Shown piece by piece: positions 1 to 5,591 of a stretch of 7,847 bases of DNA. The position numbers were made by a program, and so were the translations under genes. Below the pieces are notes generated by a model that worked only from the letters and a program-made list of their open reading frames with translations, was not told the DNA's origin and searched no databases. Source of the stretch: an uncultured Paracoccaceae bacterium (GTDB lineage Bacteria > Pseudomonadota > Alphaproteobacteria > Rhodobacterales > Rhodobacteraceae); the NCBI GenBank assembly GCA_937952085.1, contig CALFYQ010000195.1:1-7847 (forward strand). The letters are read 5' to 3'. Position 1 is the first letter of the stretch, and every line of letters starts with the position of its first letter.

Positions 1-320
1 TGACGCCCGAGCAATGCCGGAACGACTGGCGCGCCACCGGCTACGCCGACGGGGCGGAGGGCGCGCCGCCCTCGAAGATCGAGGAATATCGCGTTGCCTG
101 CGCCCGCGGCGGAACCGCGCTCACCCAGCGCGAGATCGACGCCTGGACCGACGGCTGGCGGGAGGCGGACGCCCGCATCCAGCACGTCGTCCTCGTCGAG
201 GAGCGGCCCTATCCGCGCGTCTATCCCGCCTTCGGCCTCGCCGTCGGCAGCCGGGGCGTCTCGGTGGGCGGCGGCCTCGCCTTCGATTACGGGGCCTTCG
301 GCCTCGGCTTCTACTTCTGA
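1..320 (+). CDS. DUF2799-like protein, 3' end only (partial)
   Basis: Open frame with codons from position 3 to the TGA at 318-320, giving 105 visible residues; the start lies at or before the left edge. It begins TPEQCRNDWRATGYADG. The order Cys, Asp-Trp, Gly-Tyr, Asp-Gly, then a second Cys (VACARGG) and a Trp-x-x-Gly-Trp motif resembles DUF2799, a family of small, often lipid-anchored envelope proteins of unknown function. In that family the motif usually follows a signal peptide and lipobox, so the true N-terminus probably lies outside the window, although the TG at positions 1-2 could complete an ATG. The last 35 residues are rich in Gly, Phe and Tyr and look like a low-complexity tail. 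The stop is 11 bp before the aminopeptidase start, so the two may be co-transcribed. The function is unknown and the family call is from motif recall. Confidence 0.6.
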   Translation, partial: TPEQCRNDWRATGYADGAEGAPPSKIEEYRVACARGGTALTQREIDAWTDGWREADARIQHVVLVEERPYPRVYPAFGLAVGSRGVSVGGGLAFDYGAFGLGFYF

Positions 321-331
321 CCGGAGCGACC

Positions 332-1717
332 ATGACGCCGGCCTTCGCCGAACCGGGCGCGCACGCCCTGCCCATCCATCTCGTAACGCCCGAGGGGCTC
401 GACGCCGCGCTCGCCGCGCTGGCGGAGCCGCAGGCCGCCTGGGCCCGGCTCCACGGCTTCGCCGGCAAGCTCGGCGAAAGCCTTGTCTTGCCGGACGGGG
501 CCGGCGGCGCCGCCGGCGCGCTCTTCGGCTGGGGCGAGGCGAAGGGCCGCCGCGCCCGCCGCTTCGCCTTCGCCGATTTCGCCGGCAAGGCCCCCGCCGG
601 CGCCTGGCGCATCGCGGGCGATCTCGACCCCGAAGAGGCCGCCGAGGCCGCGCTCGGCTGGCTCCTCGCCGCCTACCGGTTTGACCGCTACAAGAGCGCC
701 GCCGCGCCGAAGGCGACGCTCGCCGCGCCGGCCAATGTCGACGCGGCGCGGCTCCTCGCCGTCGCCGCAGGCGCCTATCTCGCGCGCGATCTCATCAACA
801 CCCCGGCCGGGGACATGGGGCCCGAGGCGATCGAGGCGGCGGCGCGCAGCCTCGCCCACCGCCACGGCGCGGCGGCGGAAAGCGTCGTCGGCGACGCCCT
901 TCTCGAAGCCAATTTCCCGATGATCCACGCCGTCGGCCGCGCCGCCGCCGAGGCGCCGCGGCTGATCGACCTCCACTGGGGCGACGAGACGGCGCCGAAG
1001 GTGACGCTGGTCGGCAAGGGCGTCGCCTTCGATACCGGCGGTCTCGACCTCAAGCCCGCCGCCGCGATGCGGATGATGAAGAAGGACATGGGCGGCGCCG
1101 CCTGCGCCCTCGCCGTCGCCGAGATGGTGATGGCGCGAAAGCTGCCGGTGCGGCTCCGCGTGCTGATCCCGGCGGTGGAGAACTCGGTCTCCGCGGCCTC
1201 GTTCCGGCCCGGCGACGTGCTGAAATCCCGCAAGGGCCTGACGGTCGAGATCGGCAACACCGACGCCGAGGGCCGGCTTATCCTCGCCGACGCGCTCGCC
1301 CTCGCCTCGGAAGAGGCGCCGGAGATGATCTTCGACTTCGCCACGCTCACCGGGGCCGCCCGCGTCGCCACCGGGCTCGACCTGCCGCCCTTCTTCACCG
1401 ACGACGAGCGCCTCGCCGCCGAGATCGCCGAAGCGGCCCGGCGGGAGCGGGACCCGCTCTGGCGCCTGCCGCTCTGGGATCCTTACGACGAAGACCTGAA
1501 ATCGCCCGTGGCGGATCTCGACAACGCCCCCGCCGGCGGCTTCGGCGGCGCCATCACCGCCGCGCTCTTCCTCCGCCGCTTCGTCGGCGCGGGCATCCCC
1601 TGGGCACATTTCGACATCAACGCGTTCAACAATTCCGCCTCGCCCGGCCGCCCGAAGGGCGGCGAGCTGCAGGCGGGGCGCGCCGTCTTCCGGCTGATCG
1701 AGGCCCGTCATGGCTGA
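332..1717 (+). CDS. Leucyl aminopeptidase family protein (peptidase M17)
   Basis: Predicted 461-residue cytosolic, two-metal (Zn/Mn) aminopeptidase that removes N-terminal residues from peptides. The C-terminal catalytic domain runs from about residue 150, starting at RDLINTPAGDMGP (152-164). The metal and catalytic residues are visible: K229 and D234 in VGKGVAFDTGG, K241, D252 in KKDMGG, then D311, E313 and R315 in NTDAEGR. Their spacing (5, 7, 11, 59, 2, 2) is the same as K250, D255, K262, D273, D332, E334 and R336 of bovine lens leucine aminopeptidase as I recall it, so the enzyme looks intact. It is shorter than E. coli PepA (about 500 residues) because the N-terminal domain is reduced, typical of a second M17 paralogue in alphaproteobacteria. 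The ATG at 332 is preceded by GGAG about 7 bases away. The frame is open further upstream, but that part is arginine-rich and overlaps the preceding gene, so it was not used. The 3' end overlaps the NlpC/P60 gene by 8 bp, suggesting an operon for peptide breakdown. Confidence 0.93.
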   Translation: MTPAFAEPGAHALPIHLVTPEGLDAALAALAEPQAAWARLHGFAGKLGESLVLPDGAGGAAGALFGWGEAKGRRARRFAFADFAGKAPAGAWRIAGDLDPEEAAEAALGWLLAAYRFDRYKSAAAPKATLAAPANVDAARLLAVAAGAYLARDLINTPAGDMGPEAIEAAARSLAHRHGAAAESVVGDALLEANFPMIHAVGRAAAEAPRLIDLHWGDETAPKVTLVGKGVAFDTGGLDLKPAAAMRMMKKDMGGAACALAVAEMVMARKLPVRLRVLIPAVENSVSAASFRPGDVLKSRKGLTVEIGNTDAEGRLILADALALASEEAPEMIFDFATLTGAARVATGLDLPPFFTDDERLAAEIAEAARRERDPLWRLPLWDPYDEDLKSPVADLDNAPAGGFGGAITAALFLRRFVGAGIPWAHFDINAFNNSASPGRPKGGELQAGRAVFRLIEARHG

Positions 1718-2567
1718 GACCGAATTCGACCCGCGCGTCACCCCCGCGCGCCCCGATCTCGCGGCGCTCCATCTCCGCGGCAAGGTCGAGGCGGAGACCT
1801 TCGCCAGCGCGCAGCCGATGCGCTGCGCCGTCCCGGTCGCGCCGGTCAGCGCCGCGCCGGACGGCGAGTCCGAGCAGGTCTCGCAGCTGCTCTTCGGCGA
1901 GGGCTTCACCGCCTACGAGGTGGAGCGCGGCTGGTGCTGGGGCCAGTGCGACGCCGACGGCTATGTCGGCTACGTGCCGCAGGCGGACCTGATCGAGGCG
2001 ACCGCGTCGAAGCCGACGCACCGCGTCGCCGCGCTGCAGGCCCTCGTCTACCCCGAGCCGAACGTGAAGGCCCGCGCCCTCGGCGCCCTCCCCTTCGGCG
2101 GCCTCGTGACCGTCGCCGGCGAGGCCGATGGCGGCTGGGCGATGCTCGATCCGGGCGGCTTCGCGCCGCTCGTCGCGCTGAAGCCGATGGACGAGCCCGA
2201 ACGGCTCTGGCTCTCCACCGCCGAGCGGTTTCTCGGCGCGCCCTATCTCTGGGGCGGCCGGTCCCCGGCGGGGTTCGACTGTTCCGGCCTCGTCCAGACC
2301 GCGCTCGCCGCGGCCGGGATCGACTGCCCGCGCGACAGCGACATGCAGTTCGCCGCGCTCGGCCGGAAGGTCTCGGTCAAGCAGCTCAAGCGCGGCGATC
2401 TCGTGTTCTGGAAGGGCCATGTCGGGATCATGACCTCGCCGGCCACGCTCCTCCACGCCAACGCCCACCACATGGCGGTGGCGACCGAGCCCTACGAGAC
2501 CGCGCGCGCCCGGATCGAGGCCGCCGGCGGCGGGGAGCCGCTCGGCGCCCGCCGCCTGATCTCCTGA
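1710..2567 (+). CDS. YkfC-like SH3b-NlpC/P60 peptidase (cytosolic murein-peptide hydrolase)
   Basis: 285 residues. Two bacterial SH3-like segments (about 35-95 and 103-160) precede an NlpC/P60 cysteine-peptidase domain (about 165-285). The catalytic Cys is C191 in the GFDCSG motif, the catalytic His is H237 in GHVGIM, and the third residue is H249 in LLHAN. In Bacillus YkfC, a gamma-D-Glu-L-diamino-acid endopeptidase, I recall C238, H291 and H303; the last spacing of 12 is identical here. D209-S210 in PRDSD lie 18 and 19 residues after the Cys, where YkfC has the Asp-Ser pair that recognises the free N-terminal L-Ala. There is no signal peptide or hydrophobic segment, so it should act in the cytosol on imported muropeptides rather than on the sacculus. 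The ATG lies inside the end of the aminopeptidase gene in another frame (8-bp overlap), with GAGG just upstream. The partner gene fits a peptide-recycling role. The precise bond cleaved is inferred. Confidence 0.88.
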   Translation: MAETEFDPRVTPARPDLAALHLRGKVEAETFASAQPMRCAVPVAPVSAAPDGESEQVSQLLFGEGFTAYEVERGWCWGQCDADGYVGYVPQADLIEATASKPTHRVAALQALVYPEPNVKARALGALPFGGLVTVAGEADGGWAMLDPGGFAPLVALKPMDEPERLWLSTAERFLGAPYLWGGRSPAGFDCSGLVQTALAAAGIDCPRDSDMQFAALGRKVSVKQLKRGDLVFWKGHVGIMTSPATLLHANAHHMAVATEPYETARARIEAAGGGEPLGARRLIS

Positions 2568-2580
2568 CCCCGGCTCAGGC
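2554..2580. terminator. Weak inverted repeat between convergent genes
   Basis: GCCTGA (2554-2559) pairs with TCAGGC (2575-2580); an alternative is CCTGA (2563-2567) with TCAGG (2575-2579). It lies at the junction of the two convergent stop codons, only 7 bp apart, so any terminator must overlap coding sequence. Part of the symmetry comes simply from the two facing stop codons. There is no T-tract, so the call is weak. Confidence 0.2.
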
Positions 2581-3408
2581 CGCCGCCCGCAGCCCCAGAA
2601 GCGCCCGCGCCTCCGCGGGCGTCGCAACCGGCCGGTCGTATTTTTGGCAAAGCTCCACCACCCGCTCGACCAGCGCGGCGTTGGAGGGCGCGAGCCGCTC
2701 CCTGTCGAGCCGCACATTGTCCTCGAGCCCGGTCCGCGCATGGCCGCCGCCGGCGACGCACCATTCGTTGAGGATGAGCTGCCCGGCCCCGATCCCCGCC
2801 GCGCACCATTCCGATTTCGGCGAAAGCCGCTTCAGCGTCGCGACATAGAAGTCGAAGACGGCCCGGTCCACCGGCATGGCGTTCTTCACGCCCATGACGA
2901 ACTGGACATAGACCTCCTTCGCCAGCCGCCCGTCCGCCTGCATCTTCGCCGCCTGGAAGATGTGGGAAAGGTCGAAAGCCTCGATCTCCGGCTTCACCCC
3001 GTAGGCCAGCATCTCGGAGGCGAGCCAGTCCACGAGGTCCGGCGGGTTCTCGTAGACCCGCGTCGGGAAGTTGTTGGAGCCCACCGTCAGCGAGGCCATG
3101 TCCGGCTTCAACGGCAGCATCCCGCCCCGCGCCTGCCCGGCGCCCGAGCGCCCGCCGGTCGAGAACTGGACGATCATGCCGGGGCAATGCGCCTCGATCC
3201 CCTCCTTCAGCCGGGCGAACTTCTCCGGGTCCGAGCTTGGCGTCTGGTCGTCGTTCCTGACATGGAGATGGGCGATCGCGGCCCCCGCCTCGAAGGCCTC
3301 GTGGGTCGATTCCACCTGCTCGGGCACGGTGATCGGCACCGCCGGGTTGTCCGCCTTGGTCGGCACCGAGCCGGTGATGGCGACGCAGATGATGCAGGGT
3401 TTGGTCAT
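2575..3408 (-). CDS. BKACE-family beta-keto acid cleavage enzyme (DUF849, 3-keto-5-aminohexanoate cleavage protein family)
   Basis: 277 residues, the usual family length. The family condenses a beta-keto acid with acetyl-CoA to give acetoacetate plus a new acyl-CoA, using one zinc in a TIM barrel. Zinc ligands H47 and H49 (AHLHVR) and E229 (GLEDN) are present, as are R225, D230, S83 (QFSTGGRSG) and E143. These align within one or two positions of H46, H48, E230, R226, D231, S82 and E143 of the type enzyme Kce as I recall it. Kce's Glu14 appears to be Val15 here (ITGSVPTKADNP), so the substrate is probably not the aminated lysine-fermentation intermediate. The start has a strong GGAGGAG ribosome site inside the end of pcaC, and the genes overlap as ATGA, implying translational coupling. 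Being third after pcaD and pcaC suggests a role in aromatic catabolism, possibly cleaving beta-ketoadipate to succinyl-CoA and acetoacetate; that role is inference. The family call is firm and the substrate unknown. Confidence 0.92.
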   Translation of the reverse strand: MTKPCIICVAITGSVPTKADNPAVPITVPEQVESTHEAFEAGAAIAHLHVRNDDQTPSSDPEKFARLKEGIEAHCPGMIVQFSTGGRSGAGQARGGMLPLKPDMASLTVGSNNFPTRVYENPPDLVDWLASEMLAYGVKPEIEAFDLSHIFQAAKMQADGRLAKEVYVQFVMGVKNAMPVDRAVFDFYVATLKRLSPKSEWCAAGIGAGQLILNEWCVAGGGHARTGLEDNVRLDRERLAPSNAALVERVVELCQKYDRPVATPAEARALLGLRAAA

Positions 3409-3785
3409 CGGCTCTCCTCCATTTCCGCAAGCGTGCGCTTCACCACCTTCAGCGCCGCATTGGCCCGCGGCACGCCGGCATAGACCGCGACGTGGAGCAT
3501 CACCTCCACGAGGTCCTCCTTCGTCGCGCCTGTGCGGGCGGTGGCGCGGACATGCATCGCGATCTCTTCCTCCAGGCCCTGCGCGGCGAGGAGGGCGAGC
3601 GTCACGATGCTTCGCTCCCGCTTGGTGAAGTGCGGGCGGGACCAGACGGCGCCCCAGGCGCCTTCGGTGATGAAGCGCTGGAACGCTTCGTCGAGCTCCG
3701 TCTTCGCCGCCTCGGCCCGGTCCACATGGGCGTCGCCCAGAACCGAGCGGCGCACCGCCATGCCGCGCTCGAAGGCTTCAGACAT
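3405..3785 (-). CDS. pcaC: 4-carboxymuconolactone decarboxylase
   Basis: 126 residues, the normal size for a stand-alone PcaC. It decarboxylates gamma-carboxymuconolactone to beta-ketoadipate enol-lactone in the protocatechuate branch of the beta-ketoadipate pathway, in the cytosol. The sequence shows the all-alpha CMD-domain pattern: the amphipathic N-terminal region to RFITEGAWGAVWSRP, then TKRERSIVTLALLAAQG (54-70), EEEIAMHVRATARTGATKED (72-91, with the conserved E74 and H78) and a final helix VYAGVPRANAAL. The protein contains no cysteine, which excludes the AhpD-like peroxidase branch of the same fold with its Cys-x-x-Cys pair. Its ATG overlaps the end of pcaD by 8 bp, and its stop overlaps the BKACE start by 4 bp, so all three should be one transcript. 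Confidence 0.93.
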   Translation of the reverse strand: MSEAFERGMAVRRSVLGDAHVDRAEAAKTELDEAFQRFITEGAWGAVWSRPHFTKRERSIVTLALLAAQGLEEEIAMHVRATARTGATKEDLVEVMLHVAVYAGVPRANAALKVVKRTLAEMEESR

Positions 3786-4575
3786 GGCCGATCCGCTTCA
3801 GGAAGGCGGACAGGATCTCCGCCACCGCCTGCGGCTGCTCGACGCCGGGCAGGTGGCCCGCCTTGCGGATGATGTGGAACTCGGCGCCCGGGATCAGCTC
3901 GGCCGTCTCCCGCACCAAGTCCGGCGGGGTGGAGCCGTCCTCGTCGCCGCAGATCGCCACGGTCGGCAGCCTGAGCCGCGCCGTCGATTCCCGAAGGTCC
4001 GTATCGCGGATCGCCTCGCAGGAGCCGAGATAACCGTCCACCGGCGTCCGCAGGAGCATGTTGCGCCAGAGCGCCAGCTCGCCCGTCTTCTCGGCGCGGA
4101 AGGCCTTGGAGAACCAGCGCTCCATCACCGCGTCGGCAAGGCTCTCGATGCCGCCCTTCTCGATCCCGGCGATGCGGTCGGCCCAGATGTCCGGCGCGCC
4201 GATCTTCGCCGCGGTGTCGCAGAGCATCATGGCGCGGACGAGGTCCGGCCGCTCCGCCGCCAGCCCCTGCGCGATCAGCCCGCCGATCGAAAGACCGACG
4301 ATCACCGCATCCTTCGCGCCATGCGCCTCCAGCACCGCCGCGGCGTCCGCCACATGGTCGGCCATGCTCCACGTCCCGCGCTTCGCCAGCGCCGAGAGCC
4401 CGTGGCCCCGCTTGTCGTAACGCAGGATCCGGAGCCCCGCCGGCAGGAGCGGAACCACCCGGTCCCAGACCCGGAAATCGGTCCCGAGCGAATTGGAGAA
4501 GATCACCACGGGGCCATCCTTCGGCCCCTCGGCGCGGACATGGATCACCCCCGCCCCGCCCTCAACGAACTCCAT
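3778..4575 (-). CDS. pcaD: 3-oxoadipate enol-lactonase
   Basis: 265 residues, alpha/beta-hydrolase fold. It hydrolyses beta-ketoadipate enol-lactone to beta-ketoadipate, the step after PcaC. The oxyanion segment SNSLGTDFRVWD lies at 28-39, the RYDKRGHGLS strand-turn at 52-61, and the nucleophile elbow GLSIGG (94-99) places Ser96. The acid is probably D213 in GDEDGSTPP (210-218), and the His is H241 in KAGHLPG. All three triad members are therefore present. The start was placed at the ATG reading MEFVEGG because it is preceded by GGGGAGGG at good spacing and gives the family length. The frame stays open to an ATG at 4704, but the extra 43 residues are Arg- and Gly-rich and unlike the family. 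It is the first gene of the minus-strand operon pcaD-pcaC-BKACE. No pcaQ, pcaH, pcaG or pcaB lies nearby in the window. Confidence 0.94.
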   Translation of the reverse strand: MEFVEGGAGVIHVRAEGPKDGPVVIFSNSLGTDFRVWDRVVPLLPAGLRILRYDKRGHGLSALAKRGTWSMADHVADAAAVLEAHGAKDAVIVGLSIGGLIAQGLAAERPDLVRAMMLCDTAAKIGAPDIWADRIAGIEKGGIESLADAVMERWFSKAFRAEKTGELALWRNMLLRTPVDGYLGSCEAIRDTDLRESTARLRLPTVAICGDEDGSTPPDLVRETAELIPGAEFHIIRKAGHLPGVEQPQAVAEILSAFLKRIGHV

Positions 4576-4824
4576 TCTCGGCCCTCCCCGGCGTTTCGCC
4601 CGGTATAACACGCGCCCGGCGTGCGGAAAGTCCGTGTCGGCGCGGTCGGGTCCTTCACCCCTTGAGCCCGGATCGGGCAATCGTCCGGCGCGGATCCTCG
4701 TCACGGGGCGCCATGCGGCGGCGCGCTCAACGTCGGCGCAGCGCCGCGTCTCTCTGGACTCCGAAAGATCCTTTGAAGTCAGTCGCTTGAGTCCGCTATC
4801 GCGTGCGATAAGGGGCGCGCGGCC
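4576..4824. other. 249-bp intergenic region upstream of pcaD with several dyads
   Basis: No convincing gene. It lies between the rhomboid stop and the pcaD start, both on the minus strand. Visible symmetrical elements are: CACGC-N5-GCGTG (4609-4623), GCCCG-GAT-CGGGC (4666-4678), CGGCGC-A-GCGCCG (4734-4746), GGACTC/GAGTCC at 4756-4761 and 4789-4794 enclosing AAAG-ATC-CTTT (4764-4774), and TATCGC-GT-GCGATA (4797-4810). The stretch at about 4748-4812 is less GC-rich than the rest of the window. It probably carries control sites for the pca operon and the end of the rhomboid transcript. I see no classical PcaQ-type box and no T-tract terminator. Confidence 0.5.
4603..4623 (-). promoter_or_regulatory. 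Probable pcaD-pcaC-BKACE promoter -10 with adjacent dyad
   Basis: On the minus strand TTATAC (4608-4603) resembles a -10 box and lies 27 bases before the pcaD ATG. The sequence 17 bases further upstream (ACTTTC) is a poor -35. A CACGC-N5-GCGTG dyad occupies the spacer directly next to the -10. A weak -35 plus a nearby dyad is what an activator-dependent promoter often looks like. PcaQ, a LysR-type activator, is the usual regulator of pcaDC in alphaproteobacteria, but its gene is not in this window. Confidence 0.3.
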
Positions 4825-5511
4825 TCAGATCGGCGAGGGCGCGGCCCGCCCCGGCGCGAGGAGAGGCGCGATCAGCCAGCCGCCGAGAAAGCCGCCGAGA
4901 TGCGCCTCCCAGGCCACCTCCGCCCCGCCCGGCGCGCCGATCACGAGGAGAAGGTTGAGAAGCGCGAGTGCGAAGATCGTGCCCCAGAACCGTTGCCGCG
5001 GCGATCCGGTCAGCCGCATCCAGCGCCATTCCCACCGCTTCAGCGCGCCGATGAAGCCGAAGAGCGCGCCCGAGGCGCCGACGAGATGCGCCGCCGGCCC
5101 GCCCGAATAGACCAGCCCCCAGATCAGCGCCCCGGTCGCCGAGCTGAAGAAGAAGAGCGCCAGGAACCGCCCCGTCCCGAGCAGGTTCGCCAGAAGCCCG
5201 CCGACCCCGAGGAAGATCGCGCCGTTCATCAGAAGGTGCAGCGCGCCGCCATGCAGGAACCCGTAGGTGAAGAAGCTGGTCCAGAACTCGAAGGGAACCG
5301 GCCGCCCGGCCGTCAGTTCGTCCAGCCAGAAATCGAAGAAGGCGAACCGCTCCACCATCATGATGCGGAAATGGAGCCCGAACGAGCCGAGCTGGGAGAC
5401 AAGCTCCAGCACCGCGAAGATGATCGCCATGGCCCAGACGACCGGCGGCGGCGGCGGCAGGCCGGGCCCGGAGGCGCGGCGCATCGTGGGAATCGGTCTC
5501 TGATCGTTCAT
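4825..5511 (-). CDS. Rhomboid family intramembrane serine protease
   Basis: 228 residues from the chosen start. A polytopic inner-membrane protease that cuts transmembrane helices of other proteins. After a proline-rich cytosolic lead (PGLPPPPPVVW) there are about six hydrophobic segments, near residues 24-43, 90-108, 113-134, 143-160, 177-193 and 202-218. The catalytic Ser is S147 in the GASGALFG motif and the partner His is H204 in HLGGFLGG. The supporting H92 and N96 of the second segment appear in HLLMN. The dyad and the oxyanion-helper residues are therefore intact, so this is a predicted active rhomboid rather than a pseudoprotease. The start MNDQRP was preferred over in-frame ATGs 16 and 22 codons upstream because those would run into the trpS promoter; the ribosome site is only moderate, so the start is uncertain. 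The gene stands alone, divergent from trpS, and its substrate cannot be inferred from context. Confidence 0.87.
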   Translation of the reverse strand: MNDQRPIPTMRRASGPGLPPPPPVVWAMAIIFAVLELVSQLGSFGLHFRIMMVERFAFFDFWLDELTAGRPVPFEFWTSFFTYGFLHGGALHLLMNGAIFLGVGGLLANLLGTGRFLALFFFSSATGALIWGLVYSGGPAAHLVGASGALFGFIGALKRWEWRWMRLTGSPRQRFWGTIFALALLNLLLVIGAPGGAEVAWEAHLGGFLGGWLIAPLLAPGRAAPSPI

Positions 5512-5533
5512 TCCATCCGTCCGGCCCGCTCCC

Positions 5534-5562
5534 TTGACCCCGCACGGGGCCGCCGCCATAAC
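5534..5562 (+). promoter_or_regulatory. Likely sigma70-type promoter of trpS with dyad in the spacer
   Basis: TTGACC (5534-5539) and CATAAC (5557-5562) are separated by exactly 17 bases and end 29 bases before the trpS ATG, a good match to a housekeeping promoter. CCCCG-CA-CGGGG (5538-5549) forms a 5-bp dyad overlapping the -35 edge and spacer and may be a regulator site or chance in GC-rich DNA. Confidence 0.5.
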
Positions 5563-5591
5563 CCCGCCGGCTCGCATTCAGGGAGGCTCAC

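Noticed and set aside
14..331. Upstream extension of the M17 aminopeptidase frame by 106 codons
   Set aside because: The extra residues are Arg/Gly-rich, overlap the DUF2799-like frame, and the ATG at 332 has a ribosome site and family-like length.
311..1909. Long antisense open frame of about 530 codons opposite the aminopeptidase
   Set aside because: It is low-complexity (Arg, Gly, Ala, Glu) and mirrors a clearly coding strand; long antisense frames are expected at this GC content.
4576..4704. N-terminal extension of pcaD to the ATG at 4704
   Set aside because: 43 extra residues unlike the family; the ATG at 4575 has a good ribosome site and gives 265 residues. The extension would also cover the likely promoter.
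4797..4810. TATCGC-GT-GCGATA as the rhomboid terminator
   Set aside because: The loop would be only 2 bases and no T-tract follows, so it is kept only as a dyad of unknown role.
5512..5577. Rhomboid start at 5577 or 5559
   Set aside because: These starts would overlap the trpS promoter and add a non-conserved lead; MNDQRP at 5511 is more plausible, although this is not certain.
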